From contig NZ_CP070496.1 of NCBI RefSeq assembly GCF_016925535.1, positions 3,410,001-3,474,000 on the forward strand: 64,000 nucleotides of DNA, in the 5' to 3' direction. Under the pieces are notes generated by a model. It saw only the letters and a list, made by a program, of their open reading frames with translations. It did not search any database and had not been told where the DNA came from. This document shows, piece after piece, positions 52,970 through 60,839 of this stretch; the first letter of the stretch is position 1, and the number at the start of each line of letters is the position of its first letter. The position numbers were made by a program, and so were the translations under genes. Source of the stretch: Natronoglycomyces albus. Lineage in GTDB: Bacteria > Actinomycetota > Actinomycetes > Mycobacteriales > Micromonosporaceae.

Positions 52970-53012
52970 GGCGGGGCGATGACGGTCCTTAACCTGCTAT
53001 CGCCCCGCCCTA
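52967..53012. terminator. Bidirectional terminator overlapping the LCP3 stop
   Basis: A perfect 14-bp stem (TAGGGCGGGGCGAT and complement at 52999-53012) whose left arm contains the stop codon of LCP copy 3. It lies between two convergent genes. Confidence 0.78.
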
Positions 53013-53032
53013 TGGCTCATCGCTGTATGGGG

Positions 53033-53932
53033 TTACAGGATCTGCTTGATGCGTTGCGCGCCACCGAGTCGCAACCAGGTTGCGAAGTCGGTCAAGCCCG
53101 GGTAGGTGCGGCGCAGGGCCGGGATGTCGGCGCTCCACAAGTCGCCGGCACGACCAGCAGCACTCAGGCGTTCCCCGGCTTGCTGTAGCACCTGTTCGGA
53201 GGCGGGGTCCACCCCAATGGGATCGCCTGGCTGCCACTGTCGATAGGTGATGGTGTGCCCCACCGCTTCGCTGATCTGCGTGACGGCCTCGTGCGATGTC
53301 ACTTCGTCCCCGGCCAGTTCGATGGTTGCGCCAAGGTAGCGCTCGGGGTCGGCGAACGCCAGCGCGGCGAATGCGCCGATGTCGTCGACGGCGACCAGTT
53401 GGACGGGGTCATCGGCCGCGAAGAGGAAGACGAGGGTTTCGTCCACGATGCCACCCATGGGGGATGTGGTGGCATGGTTCTCCATGAATCTCACGGGCCG
53501 CAGAATCGTAACTGGTAGTCCACTGTGTTCTAGTCGCTCTTCGATGACTCTCTTCGTGTCCCAATCGGGTACCCCGGAGTCCCGGATCGATCCGAGCACG
53601 GAGGAAAACACCACATGCCGTGAGTGTGCGCTGTGCGCGGCGGCGATGATGTTTTCTCCCCAGGCGATTTCGCGGGCGGGGCTGCTTTCGATCGGGGTCA
53701 CGGCGAAGATGCCGTAGGTGCCTTGGGCCGCGTGTTCGAGGGATGCGCGGTCGTCAAGGTCGCCAACGACGAGTTCGACTCCGGATTCGGCTAGTGCGGC
53801 CGAGGAGGGTGCGTTTGGGTCGCGGACGAAGGCGCGGACGTTCCATCCGCCTCGGCGCAGATGATGAATGACTGCGGCACCTTGCTGGCCGGTTGCGCCG
53901 GTGACCAGGATTGGAGCGGTCTTGGGAATCAT
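53033..53932 (-). CDS. NmrA-like NAD(P)-binding protein
   Basis: A 299-residue atypical SDR: ILVTGATGQQGAAVIHHLRR binds NAD(P), and the NmrA-type FVRDPNAPSSAALAESGVEL and VVFSSVLGSIRDSGVPDWDT follow, without the Tyr-x3-Lys catalytic pair of true SDRs. Members act as redox sensors or as quinone/azo reductases. Divergent from a TetR regulator with twin palindromes between them, so it is probably the target of that repressor. Confidence 0.88.
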   Translation of the reverse strand: MIPKTAPILVTGATGQQGAAVIHHLRRGGWNVRAFVRDPNAPSSAALAESGVELVVGDLDDRASLEHAAQGTYGIFAVTPIESSPAREIAWGENIIAAAHSAHSRHVVFSSVLGSIRDSGVPDWDTKRVIEERLEHSGLPVTILRPVRFMENHATTSPMGGIVDETLVFLFAADDPVQLVAVDDIGAFAALAFADPERYLGATIELAGDEVTSHEAVTQISEAVGHTITYRQWQPGDPIGVDPASEQVLQQAGERLSAAGRAGDLWSADIPALRRTYPGLTDFATWLRLGGAQRIKQIL

Positions 53933-54021
53933 GTGGTTCTCCTTGTCGCTTACATAGAATGAGCCTCTTCACGCTCGGGCGATCGGGGCGCGGGTTAGGG
54001 TCTCGACCAGACACACCTAAA

Positions 54022-54036
54022 CGGAGGGTTCCTCCG
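54022..54036. promoter_or_regulatory. Candidate TetR operator, site 1
   Basis: CGGAGG-GTT-CCTCCG, a perfect palindrome with 6-bp arms, in the region between the divergent NmrA and TetR genes. Its centre is 24 bp from that of site 2. Confidence 0.65.
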
Positions 54037-54045
54037 AATACTAAC

Positions 54046-54060
54046 TGGAGGCGACCTCCG
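54046..54060. promoter_or_regulatory. Candidate TetR operator, site 2
   Basis: TGGAGG-CGA-CCTCCG, one mismatch from site 1, 46 bp before the TetR start. The two sites together also form a larger inverted repeat (AAACGGAGG at 54019, CCTCCGTTT at 54055). Confidence 0.65.
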
Positions 54061-54105
54061 TTTCAAGGGGTATGCTTTCAACTTGGACTCAGAAAGGACC
54101 ACGAC

Positions 54106-54669
54106 GTGCAGGACAGGCCACGGCTGCGAGCCGACGCGCGACGAAATCGCGACCGCATACTCGCTTGCGCGCACACAGTCTTCTCCGAGCAAGGGTCGGA
54201 CGTCGCCCTAGAGGACGTCGCGAAAGAGGCTGGAGTCGGCATCGGTACCCTTTACCGCCATTTCCCGAATCGGGCCGCTCTCTTGGAAGGGCTACTTCAT
54301 CAGCGCCTCTCACAACTGGACACATTCGCCAATCAACTACTGGCCGAGGAGAAATCCCCCGGTGAAAGCCTGATCGCATGGCATCTGCGCGTCCTGGAGC
54401 ACCTGTCGACCTATCGAGGCTTGGCCGCCAGCCTCACCGGCCCCGGCACCACTCCTTCGCCCTTGCACGTGGCGTGCCATACCGCACAGCAAAGCGGTGC
54501 GGCGCTGTTGGCCAAGGCGCAAGCGGCAAAACAGGCCCGCCCAGACGTCACCGCGGCCGAACTGTTTTTGCTAACCGCTGGGGCGGCGTGGGCCGCCGAA
54601 CAGGGATTGGACGACAGCGTCACTGGAGAGCAGCTACTGCGTCTGGCGTTCCGAGGGGTTCTCCATTGA
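54106..54669 (+). CDS. TetR-family transcriptional regulator
   Basis: A 187-residue repressor. N-terminal HTH is typical (RDRILACAHTVFSEQGSDVA, LEDVAKEAGVGIGTLYRHFP). The C-terminal helical domain is of the group common in actinobacteria next to oxidoreductase genes (GESLIAWHLRVLEHLSTYRG). GTG 54106 has AAAGGA upstream. It likely controls itself and the divergent NmrA-like gene; the inducer is unknown. Confidence 0.92.
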   Translation: MQDRPRLRADARRNRDRILACAHTVFSEQGSDVALEDVAKEAGVGIGTLYRHFPNRAALLEGLLHQRLSQLDTFANQLLAEEKSPGESLIAWHLRVLEHLSTYRGLAASLTGPGTTPSPLHVACHTAQQSGAALLAKAQAAKQARPDVTAAELFLLTAGAAWAAEQGLDDSVTGEQLLRLAFRGVLH

Positions 54670-54996
54670 GCGACTCGGCCCCTCTCATCGGTGGTGACAA
54701 TGACGCTATCCGGACTCCCTGTTGCCAACGGCCCCCTGGAAACGATGTTGGTAGCGTGGCCGCCTTCGTCCACCCGGGAGTATCGACACGATGCCAGCAC
54801 CAATTCCACGCTGCATCAAAGACATGAAGCCACTGTGGATGCGGGAACGACTCAGGGGTGGCGACACGAATCCGATCGGTTCGGGCACCGCCACCTCACC
54901 CATAACTAGCCCCCTCACCCTAAAAGGGGCGTAGCTGCCAGCTGGCGTGGGCGTCCACATCGTTCGAAGGCGCGGGACCTTGGTACGTTCGCCGGT
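54670..54996. other. Intergenic region, no gene seen
   Basis: About 325 bp between the TetR and permease genes. Open frames here are short or run antisense into the permease. A small GCCCC/GGGGC hairpin near 54905-54930 is the only structure noticed. Confidence 0.4.
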
Positions 54997-56256
54997 GTGA
55001 ACCACAACCAAGGCCAGCTGCGCCGCACACTTGGCTTGCCCGATGCCGTCCTCATTGGGTTGGGCGCGATGATCGGGGCGGGAATCTTCGCCGCATTGGG
55101 GCCCGCCGCCCAAGCCGCGGGGTCCGGCCTTCTCCTCGGGTTGGGCCTAGCGGCCATCGTCGCCTACTGCAATGCGATGACCTCGGCCAGCCTGGCGACC
55201 TTGTACCCCATGTCTGGGGGCACCTATGTGTACGGACAAAAGCGACTTGGCCAGTACTGGGGTTACTTGGCCGGGTGGGGTTTTCTCGCCGGGAAGACCG
55301 CCTCGTGTGCCGCCATGGCGCTAACCGTTGGATGGTATCTGTGGCCCGAGCATGCCAATGTGATCGCCGCAGCGACGACCGCCGCCCTGACTGCGCTCAA
55401 CTACACGGGAATCCAGAAAGCCGCCTGGCTGACTAGAGGCATCATCGCGGTCGTACTCACTACCCTGGTCGCGCTCGTCGTTTCCTCGTTGACATCTGAA
55501 GCTTCCGACTTCTCCCGCATCGACTTCACGGTCGACCTCACCTGGACCGGTGCGCTCCAGGCCGCCGGGTTGCTCTTTTTCGCCTTTGCCGGTTACGCAC
55601 GCATCGCCACCTTGGCCGAGGAGGTCCGCGACCCCCAGCGCACCCTACGCCGCGCTATCGGCATCTCGCTGGGAATCACCTTGGCCGTCTACACCGCCGT
55701 GGCCATTGCCGTCTTGACGGTGCTCGACGCAGATCAGCTCGCTGCGGCGACCGCGCCGTTGACGGCGGCATCCGAAGCCGCCGGAGTCACCTGGTTGACG
55801 CCAGTCATCGCCGTTGCTGCGGCCGTAGCGGCCCTCGGCGCGCTCCTGGCTTTGATACTGGGAGTCTCCCGCACGATGTTCGCCATGGCGCGCGACGGCC
55901 ATCTTCCCACTGGGCTAGCCGCCATCCATCCGCGCTTCAACGTTCCCCACCGCGCGGAACTGCTCGTGGGATCAGTGGTGGTGATTCTGGTGCTCACCCT
56001 GGACCTGCGGGAAGCAATCGGGTTCTCCTCGTTCTGTGTGTTGGTCTACTACGCCATTGCGAATGCCTCGGCATTGACCCTCAACGCAGACGAAGGACGG
56101 CCCGCGCGAGTCATCCCGCTGGTCGGTTTCGCCGGTTGCGCGGCGCTCATGTTCGCTCTTCCTGCCACATCCATCATCGCCGGGCTTCTGGTGCTCGCCG
56201 GTGCGACGATCCTCTACTTCATTCAATCGGCGATACGGCGTACAACACGACAGTAA
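54997..56256 (+). CDS. APC-superfamily amino acid permease
   Basis: A 419-residue, 12-helix transporter. The first helix contains the unwound G-A-G-I-F substrate motif of the family (VLIGLGAMIGAGIFAALGPA). FFAFAGYARIATLAEEVRDP is the helix 6 region. It is close to the ~420-residue actinobacterial group of putative amino acid/H+ symporters. GTG start; the mRNA leader is short. Substrate not deducible. Confidence 0.9.
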   Translation: MNHNQGQLRRTLGLPDAVLIGLGAMIGAGIFAALGPAAQAAGSGLLLGLGLAAIVAYCNAMTSASLATLYPMSGGTYVYGQKRLGQYWGYLAGWGFLAGKTASCAAMALTVGWYLWPEHANVIAAATTAALTALNYTGIQKAAWLTRGIIAVVLTTLVALVVSSLTSEASDFSRIDFTVDLTWTGALQAAGLLFFAFAGYARIATLAEEVRDPQRTLRRAIGISLGITLAVYTAVAIAVLTVLDADQLAAATAPLTAASEAAGVTWLTPVIAVAAAVAALGALLALILGVSRTMFAMARDGHLPTGLAAIHPRFNVPHRAELLVGSVVVILVLTLDLREAIGFSSFCVLVYYAIANASALTLNADEGRPARVIPLVGFAGCAALMFALPATSIIAGLLVLAGATILYFIQSAIRRTTRQ

Positions 56257-56302
56257 AGTGCCGCGCTAAATACGATCCGGACAAGGTATGTCGAGGAGAT
56301 TA

Positions 56303-56319
56303 GGGCCCTGGTAGGGCCC
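56303..56319 (+). terminator. Terminator hairpin after the APC permease
   Basis: GGGCCCT-GGT-AGGGCCC, 46 nt after the stop. A second GC-rich hairpin (GGGGC/GCCCC) lies about 25 nt further on. Confidence 0.6.
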
Positions 56320-56411
56320 GACGCTGATTCTGAACCCTCAGGGGCCGCAGCGCCCCAGAGCATCTGGGCGCATAACCTGGTCATCTAGCTGCGAAGACGT
56401 TATTAAGCTGG

Positions 56412-56500
56412 CGGAGGAGGTGGGATTCGAACCCACGGAACGAGTCACCCCGCTCGCCGGTTTTCAAGACCGGTGCACTAGTCCACTATGCGACTCCTCC
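56412..56500 (-). tRNA. tRNA-Ser(UGA)
   Basis: Class II tRNA of 89 nt with a 7-bp acceptor (GGAGGAG/CTCCTCC), anticodon stem CCGGT/ACCGG around the loop CTTGAAA (anticodon TGA), a long variable arm (GCGGGG region) and the T-loop GTTCGAATCCC. CCA is encoded (56409-56411). Reads UCA and related serine codons. Confidence 0.95.
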
Positions 56501-56650
56501 ATGCCCCACGATGCGAATTCACCAGCGTTGAACCTGGCGCTAGGGCCCAGCTTCAACACCACGGCACAGACTCTCATCGATACGAGGCTCGGATAATCTA
56601 CCAAACGCTAACTTAGAGACGAAAATCGCGTCGGGGCTCGGTCGTTTGCG

Positions 56651-57520
56651 CTAGCCGCAGGCGGACTGGCCGGCCTCGGGCAGACAGCAGGTACTGCACA
56701 CATTTCGCCCTTCCAGGGTGAAGGCTAGGCAGCAGGTGTGACGACGGTAGGTCAGCTTGCCGAACTCATCGCTGGATATGTCGACCAGGTGGGCTACGTC
56801 AAAAGCCTCCAGGAGCTCCGCCGCGATAGCCTCGGAGCTGACGTGGCTGGCTTCCGCGCAACAGGCCACGGCGTAACAGATGCCTGAGGCCAGCGAACCC
56901 AACAAGTTACGTCGGCCGATGCGAGCCTGTTGCCGCAGCGCCGACATCACCACTTCCAGGTGACCATCAAACAGGGTGGCCCGCATCGCATCTAGCAATT
57001 CTTGGTGGTCTTTCATGACCACGGCGGCGGGGTGAGAGGCCAGCGGGTCGTCAGCCAAGACCGCGAACTTCGGGTCGCCCAAGTGCAGGGAGAACAGCGG
57101 GCTTTCCCGTCCGATGACGAAATGGGCTTCCTCAGGGTTCCACAGCGGTACCCGGTGAGCCGACACAAAGCCCAAGACCGATGGCAAGACCGACCAGTAA
57201 CAGTAGGTTTTCCAGGCCAAGGCCACCGACACATGGTCGGCGGCGCCCCACAGTTGTGAGGAATGTTCGATCAGCGCGGCGGTAACCTCACCACCGGCGG
57301 CCAGATCACCGGAGTTAACGATCGTTCCCTGCGGCACGTCTCCGTGCTCCAGCCAGGGCTTGATGCCAGCAAGAGGGTGAGGGCCGACGTGGTTCTCCAG
57401 GTAGTACGCTGCCTCGCGCATCGGGGCGCGCATATCGCCCGAGGCATCCGAGCTCCGGTGTGGCAGCTCGCCTGGGTGCGTCGGAGTCGAAGATACGGCT
57501 AGGGAGGAGATGAGCGTCAC
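56651..57520 (-). CDS. FhuF-like siderophore-iron reductase
   Basis: A 289-residue cytosolic protein. The C-terminus holds the FhuF [2Fe-2S] ligand pattern CC-x10-C-x2-C (RHTCCLAFTLEGRNVCSTCC). The N-terminal part has the family's poorly conserved helical domain with WKTYCYWSVLPSVLGF. It would reduce Fe3+ in imported ferric siderophores. GTG start with GAGGGATGG. An iron box lies 77 bp upstream, so it should be repressed when iron is sufficient. No siderophore uptake genes are adjacent. Confidence 0.87.
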   Translation of the reverse strand: MTLISSLAVSSTPTHPGELPHRSSDASGDMRAPMREAAYYLENHVGPHPLAGIKPWLEHGDVPQGTIVNSGDLAAGGEVTAALIEHSSQLWGAADHVSVALAWKTYCYWSVLPSVLGFVSAHRVPLWNPEEAHFVIGRESPLFSLHLGDPKFAVLADDPLASHPAAVVMKDHQELLDAMRATLFDGHLEVVMSALRQQARIGRRNLLGSLASGICYAVACCAEASHVSSEAIAAELLEAFDVAHLVDISSDEFGKLTYRRHTCCLAFTLEGRNVCSTCCLPEAGQSACG

Positions 57521-57596
57521 GCGCCATCCCTCGCAGACGAATATCCGGTCCGCACCGCTGACATGAACCCGGCCTCCAAGCTACGCCGCAATATGA

Positions 57597-57615
57597 TTAG
57601 GTACGCCTAACCTTA
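57597..57615. promoter_or_regulatory. IdeR/DmdR-type iron box
   Basis: TTAGGTACGCCTAACCTTA matches 15 of 19 positions of the actinobacterial iron-box consensus TTAGGTTAGGCTAACCTAA. It sits in the promoter region of the FhuF-like gene. Confidence 0.75.
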
Positions 57616-57833
57616 CCCGAGGCGGAACTGCAACTGTCAAGTATGCGACAGCTGCGCGGAGGAGTGAAACCTGAGCTTAGAACAGCCAGAAGGCGAAGCG
57701 CTGCGATTTTGGGAAGAGCGACGCCGTGTGTTATTAGTCTCGCAACGCCTCGCCTTGTGGTGCAGACTCAGTGTGGGTGACTGGGGGTACGGCGCGTCGC
57801 ACCCGGTGTGCGGCACATAGAAAAATAGTGCCC

Positions 57834-58610
57834 ATGTCAGCCCAACCTACCGCGACCGCCCAACCCCGACAAACCCTGTACCGCGAAATCATCATCCTGC
57901 TGGCGCTCTCGCTGGGTGCCTCCGCAATCTGGTCGGTATTCAACTTCATCGAACTACTGGCCCAACCTGGCACACTGTCCGACCAGACAATCGCCATGAA
58001 CCGAGCTCGGGCGGCCGAAGATCTCCCCTGGCTAGACCTGGCCCGCCAACTGACGGCCATCGCCATATCGCTGGCCCCTGCGGCCTTGGCTCTGCATTTT
58101 CTTCACAGTGACCGCGGCAATCCATTTCGGCTACTCGGCATGGACTCTCGTCGGGCCTGGTTTGACAACCTCACCGGCGTGGGCCTGGCGGCGCTCATCG
58201 GCATCCCCGGATTGGGCCTGTATCTGGTCGCTCGCGAACTGGGTTTCAACACCACAATCCAGACCGCCGCGCTTTACGAACACTGGTGGACCATCCCCGT
58301 CCTGATCCTTTTGGCCTTGAAGAATTCGCTGCTGGAGGAGATTATCGTCGTGGGGTACCTGGCGACACGACTCAAGCAACTGTCATGGTCCCCAGTGGCC
58401 ATCATCGTCGCCAGCGCTCTCTTGCGGGGCTTCTACCATCTGTATCAAGGCATAGGCGGCTTTATCGGGAACGTGGTCATGGGAGCGGTCTTCGCGGCGT
58501 TCTACCTGCGTTATGGGCGAATCATGCCGCTGATCATCGCGCATTTCATCTTGGACATCGTGGCGTTCGTGGGTTATGCGCTGTTGGTGGACCACCTCAG
58601 CTGGCTCTAG
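57834..58610 (+). CDS. CPBP-family intramembrane protease-like protein
   Basis: A 258-residue membrane protein with seven or so helices. CPBP motifs are visible in the C-terminal half: the Glu pair in LLEEIIVVGYLATRL, LRGFYHLYQGIGGF with the active histidine, and IAHFILDIVAF with the second. The first motif lacks the Arg of the textbook EExxxR pattern. Homologues include CAAX prenyl proteases and bacteriocin self-immunity proteins; the role here is unknown. The ATG 57834 appears leaderless (AAAAATAG directly upstream). Confidence 0.82.
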   Translation: MSAQPTATAQPRQTLYREIIILLALSLGASAIWSVFNFIELLAQPGTLSDQTIAMNRARAAEDLPWLDLARQLTAIAISLAPAALALHFLHSDRGNPFRLLGMDSRRAWFDNLTGVGLAALIGIPGLGLYLVARELGFNTTIQTAALYEHWWTIPVLILLALKNSLLEEIIVVGYLATRLKQLSWSPVAIIVASALLRGFYHLYQGIGGFIGNVVMGAVFAAFYLRYGRIMPLIIAHFILDIVAFVGYALLVDHLSWL

Positions 58611-58914
58611 CCACCCGGCCACCGATCGCACGCAGCGCTGGCCCAAAATTGTCCACAGGGTTATCCACAGCCGAAAAGAAACTTCTTTGCCCACCGACAT
58701 TCCTGAAATAACCTGGAACAGGGGCCCCAGAAGTGAGAAATACTCACCTCAACGGGCTGTCCCCGCGATCAACCGGCGAACGCCCGCCCATCGTGCTGCG
58801 ACCCGCTTGCCGCTATTTCTGGGCAGCCGGTATGCTCAACTGTCGGTGGCCCCATTCGGTCTTTGACTGTTTTGTCATGTCGCACGACAGTTGCCCATGT
58901 CTGGCAGCCACCAA
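58611..58914. other. Intergenic region before tRNA-Ser(GCU), with DnaA boxes
   Basis: No protein gene seen. The left part contains two perfect DnaA boxes (58649-58669). The right part should contain the tRNA promoter; TATGCT at about 58831 is a possible -10. Confidence 0.5.
58649..58669 (+). promoter_or_regulatory. Two DnaA boxes in tandem
   Basis: TTGTCCACA (58649-58657) and TTATCCACA (58661-58669) are both perfect high-affinity DnaA boxes, same orientation, 3 nt apart. No oriC features (dnaA/dnaN, AT-rich unwinding element, box cluster) surround them. Confidence 0.65.
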
Positions 58915-59002
58915 GGAGGATTCGCCTAGTGGCCTATGGCGCCCGCCTGCTAAGCGGGTTTCGGGTTACCCCCGATCGAGGGTTCGAATCCCTCATCCTC
59001 CG
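58915..59002 (+). tRNA. tRNA-Ser(GCU)
   Basis: Class II tRNA of 88 nt: acceptor GGAGGAT/ATCCTCC, anticodon stem CCCGC/GCGGG with loop CTGCTAA (anticodon GCT), a long variable arm and T-loop GTTCGAATCCC. CCA is encoded at 59003-59005. Decodes AGC/AGU. Confidence 0.95.
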
Positions 59003-59298
59003 CCACATAACTGCCCTGTGCAGCAAGAACGCGGTCATACTTCAGTATTGAGAGTGTGGCCGCGTTTGTCGTGTTGGCCCCTAAGCTGCCGTTTTATCCA
59101 CGGCTTATTGCATATAGGTCGCACATCCGCCTGTACGGTATGCCGACCTCACTGGGTGCGGATGTCCACCACGGCCGCAATTCCAGCACCGTTGACCCCA
59201 ACCCGGCAGATCCTTCCACCCACCAGGCGAGGAACGTACGCAATGATATGGCCCGCAATGGACTTCTAGAGCGAGGGCGACCCGGATACGGTAAAGAC

Positions 59299-60195
59299 AT
59301 GGACGTTCGCACCGACCTCGCCGAGACCGACCTACAGTGGATTGCCGAGGCCAACCAGGCCAGCCTGGAATCCGACGGCATTGAACCGCTCGGTGAGCAC
59401 ACGCTCTTGCAGCTCAAACTCACCGACCGCCCAGAAAACCAGCTGCATTTTCTCCTGACCGAGGCAGACAAACCGGTGAGCTACGCGTTCCTGGAAATCA
59501 CCAGTGGCGAAGCTAGCGGGGAAATGTTCACGCATCCCGAATATCGGCGGCTGGGCTATGGCCGCGCCCTACTCGCCCGTGTGCGGGCCGCCGCTGGCAC
59601 TGCCGGAGGGCAACAGCTACGCCTGTGGGCGCACGGCGACTTCGACGGGGCGAGTGCATTGGCCAAGCGCGACGGCTTCAAGCGGGAGCGAGTGCTCTTC
59701 CAGCTAGGTCGCACACTGCAGGGGCTGGTCACCGAGGCTCCCCCGCTACCGGAGGACGTGGAGCTACGGGCATTCGTCCGCGATCAGGACGAAGCGGAGT
59801 TGCTGCGCGTAAACGCGGCCGCGTTCGTCGACCATCCCGAACAAGGTCGACTCAGTCTCGACGACCTGCGACAGCGGATGGACTCAACCTGGTTCGACCC
59901 CGCGGGCCTCATCACAGCCTGGAAAGATGGTCACATGGTGGGGTTCCACTGGACCAAGACCCACCCGGACGGCAATGGTGAGGTGTACGTGCTGGCCGTG
60001 GACCCGCAGGCGCAGGGGATGCGGTTGGGAAAGATCCTGACCCAGGCAGGGCTGGCGCATCTGGCCTCACGCGGCCTGGAGTCGGTGATCCTCTATGTCG
60101 ATGAGTCCAACACCAAAGCCGTACAGCTCTATCGCGGGCAGGGGTTTACCCAGCGGCGCGTGGACGTCCAGTACGCAACCCAGCTCTCGCACTAG
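59299..60195 (+). CDS. mshD: Mycothiol synthase (acetyltransferase)
   Basis: A 298-residue protein with two GNAT domains, as in MshD, which acetylates Cys-GlcN-Ins in the final step of mycothiol synthesis. The acetyl-CoA sites are readable: HPEYRRLGYGRALLARV in the first domain, and VDPQAQGMRLGKILTQAGLA with YVDESNTKAVQLYRGQGF in the second. The ATG at 59299 follows GATACGGTAAAGAC, which suggests a leaderless transcript. Its stop shares the CTAG tetranucleotide with the convergent NUDIX gene. Confidence 0.94.
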   Translation: MDVRTDLAETDLQWIAEANQASLESDGIEPLGEHTLLQLKLTDRPENQLHFLLTEADKPVSYAFLEITSGEASGEMFTHPEYRRLGYGRALLARVRAAAGTAGGQQLRLWAHGDFDGASALAKRDGFKRERVLFQLGRTLQGLVTEAPPLPEDVELRAFVRDQDEAELLRVNAAAFVDHPEQGRLSLDDLRQRMDSTWFDPAGLITAWKDGHMVGFHWTKTHPDGNGEVYVLAVDPQAQGMRLGKILTQAGLAHLASRGLESVILYVDESNTKAVQLYRGQGFTQRRVDVQYATQLSH

Positions 60196-60839
60196 GCTCG
60201 TACCTCGGTCGGATAGTTCGGTTCGCCCGGCAAGACGAACTCCGGCACTGAGGCGTCCAGCACCACCCGTGGCAGGATCGGCGTCATATCGCGCTGTTCG
60301 GCGGCGGCGAAAATTTCGCCGACCGTGGTGAAGCGCGACAGCTCCAGCAACGTCGAGGCCGTCGGCAGCATCATCTGTTCGCCGTAACGGCTCAAGGCTT
60401 GTTCGGGACCGATCCAGGTCGCGAACTCGCATTCGCTCGAGGCCGCGCGCGGCTGATAACCCTCCGACAACGTCGCCATATAAAACCAAGTATCGAACCG
60501 CACCGGCTCAAATTCCGGAGTCTGCCAGCGCGACCAGGCCCGTTGCAAGGCCACATGAGCGCCGGTCTCCTCCATGACTTCGCGGATACCGCAACTGGCC
60601 ACGTCCGCGTCTTGGGGTTCGAGACCTCCGCCGGGGAACGCAAACAGACCCCCGGCGAATCTCATGGTGGCAGCGCGGCGAATCAAGTAGACACGCAAGG
60701 GGGCTTCCCGCAGCAGCACGCACGTGGCTGCCCGGCGCAAAGGGGCGGGGGAGGCACCATTCTTGTAGAAGGTTCGGGCGCTCTCCAGTCGTTTGGGATC
60801 CAGCTGGCGCAGGTTTAGTCTCCCGAAATGCCTAGCCAT
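60192..60839 (-). CDS. NUDIX hydrolase
   Basis: A 215-residue hydrolase of nucleoside diphosphate derivatives. The NUDIX box is GGGLEPQDADVASCGIREVM followed by EETG, with a slightly longer Gly-Glu spacing of the type found in NUDT19/CoA-pyrophosphatase-like enzymes. RRAATMRFAGGLFAFPGGG precedes it. The start overlaps the end of the upstream thiolase-like gene (its TAG lies within the first codons), indicating translational coupling; GTG 60845 is the alternative start. Confidence 0.88.
   Translation of the reverse strand: MARHFGRLNLRQLDPKRLESARTFYKNGASPAPLRRAATCVLLREAPLRVYLIRRAATMRFAGGLFAFPGGGLEPQDADVASCGIREVMEETGAHVALQRAWSRWQTPEFEPVRFDTWFYMATLSEGYQPRAASSECEFATWIGPEQALSRYGEQMMLPTASTLLELSRFTTVGEIFAAAEQRDMTPILPRVVLDASVPEFVLPGEPNYPTEVRA

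Noticed and set aside
54706-55113. 135-codon minus-strand frame before the APC permease
   Set aside because: Runs antisense through the conserved N-terminus of the permease and has shadow-type Arg/Gly/Pro composition.
58649-58669. Chromosomal origin of replication
   Set aside because: Only two DnaA boxes, no dnaA/dnaN/gyrB genes, no AT-rich unwinding region.
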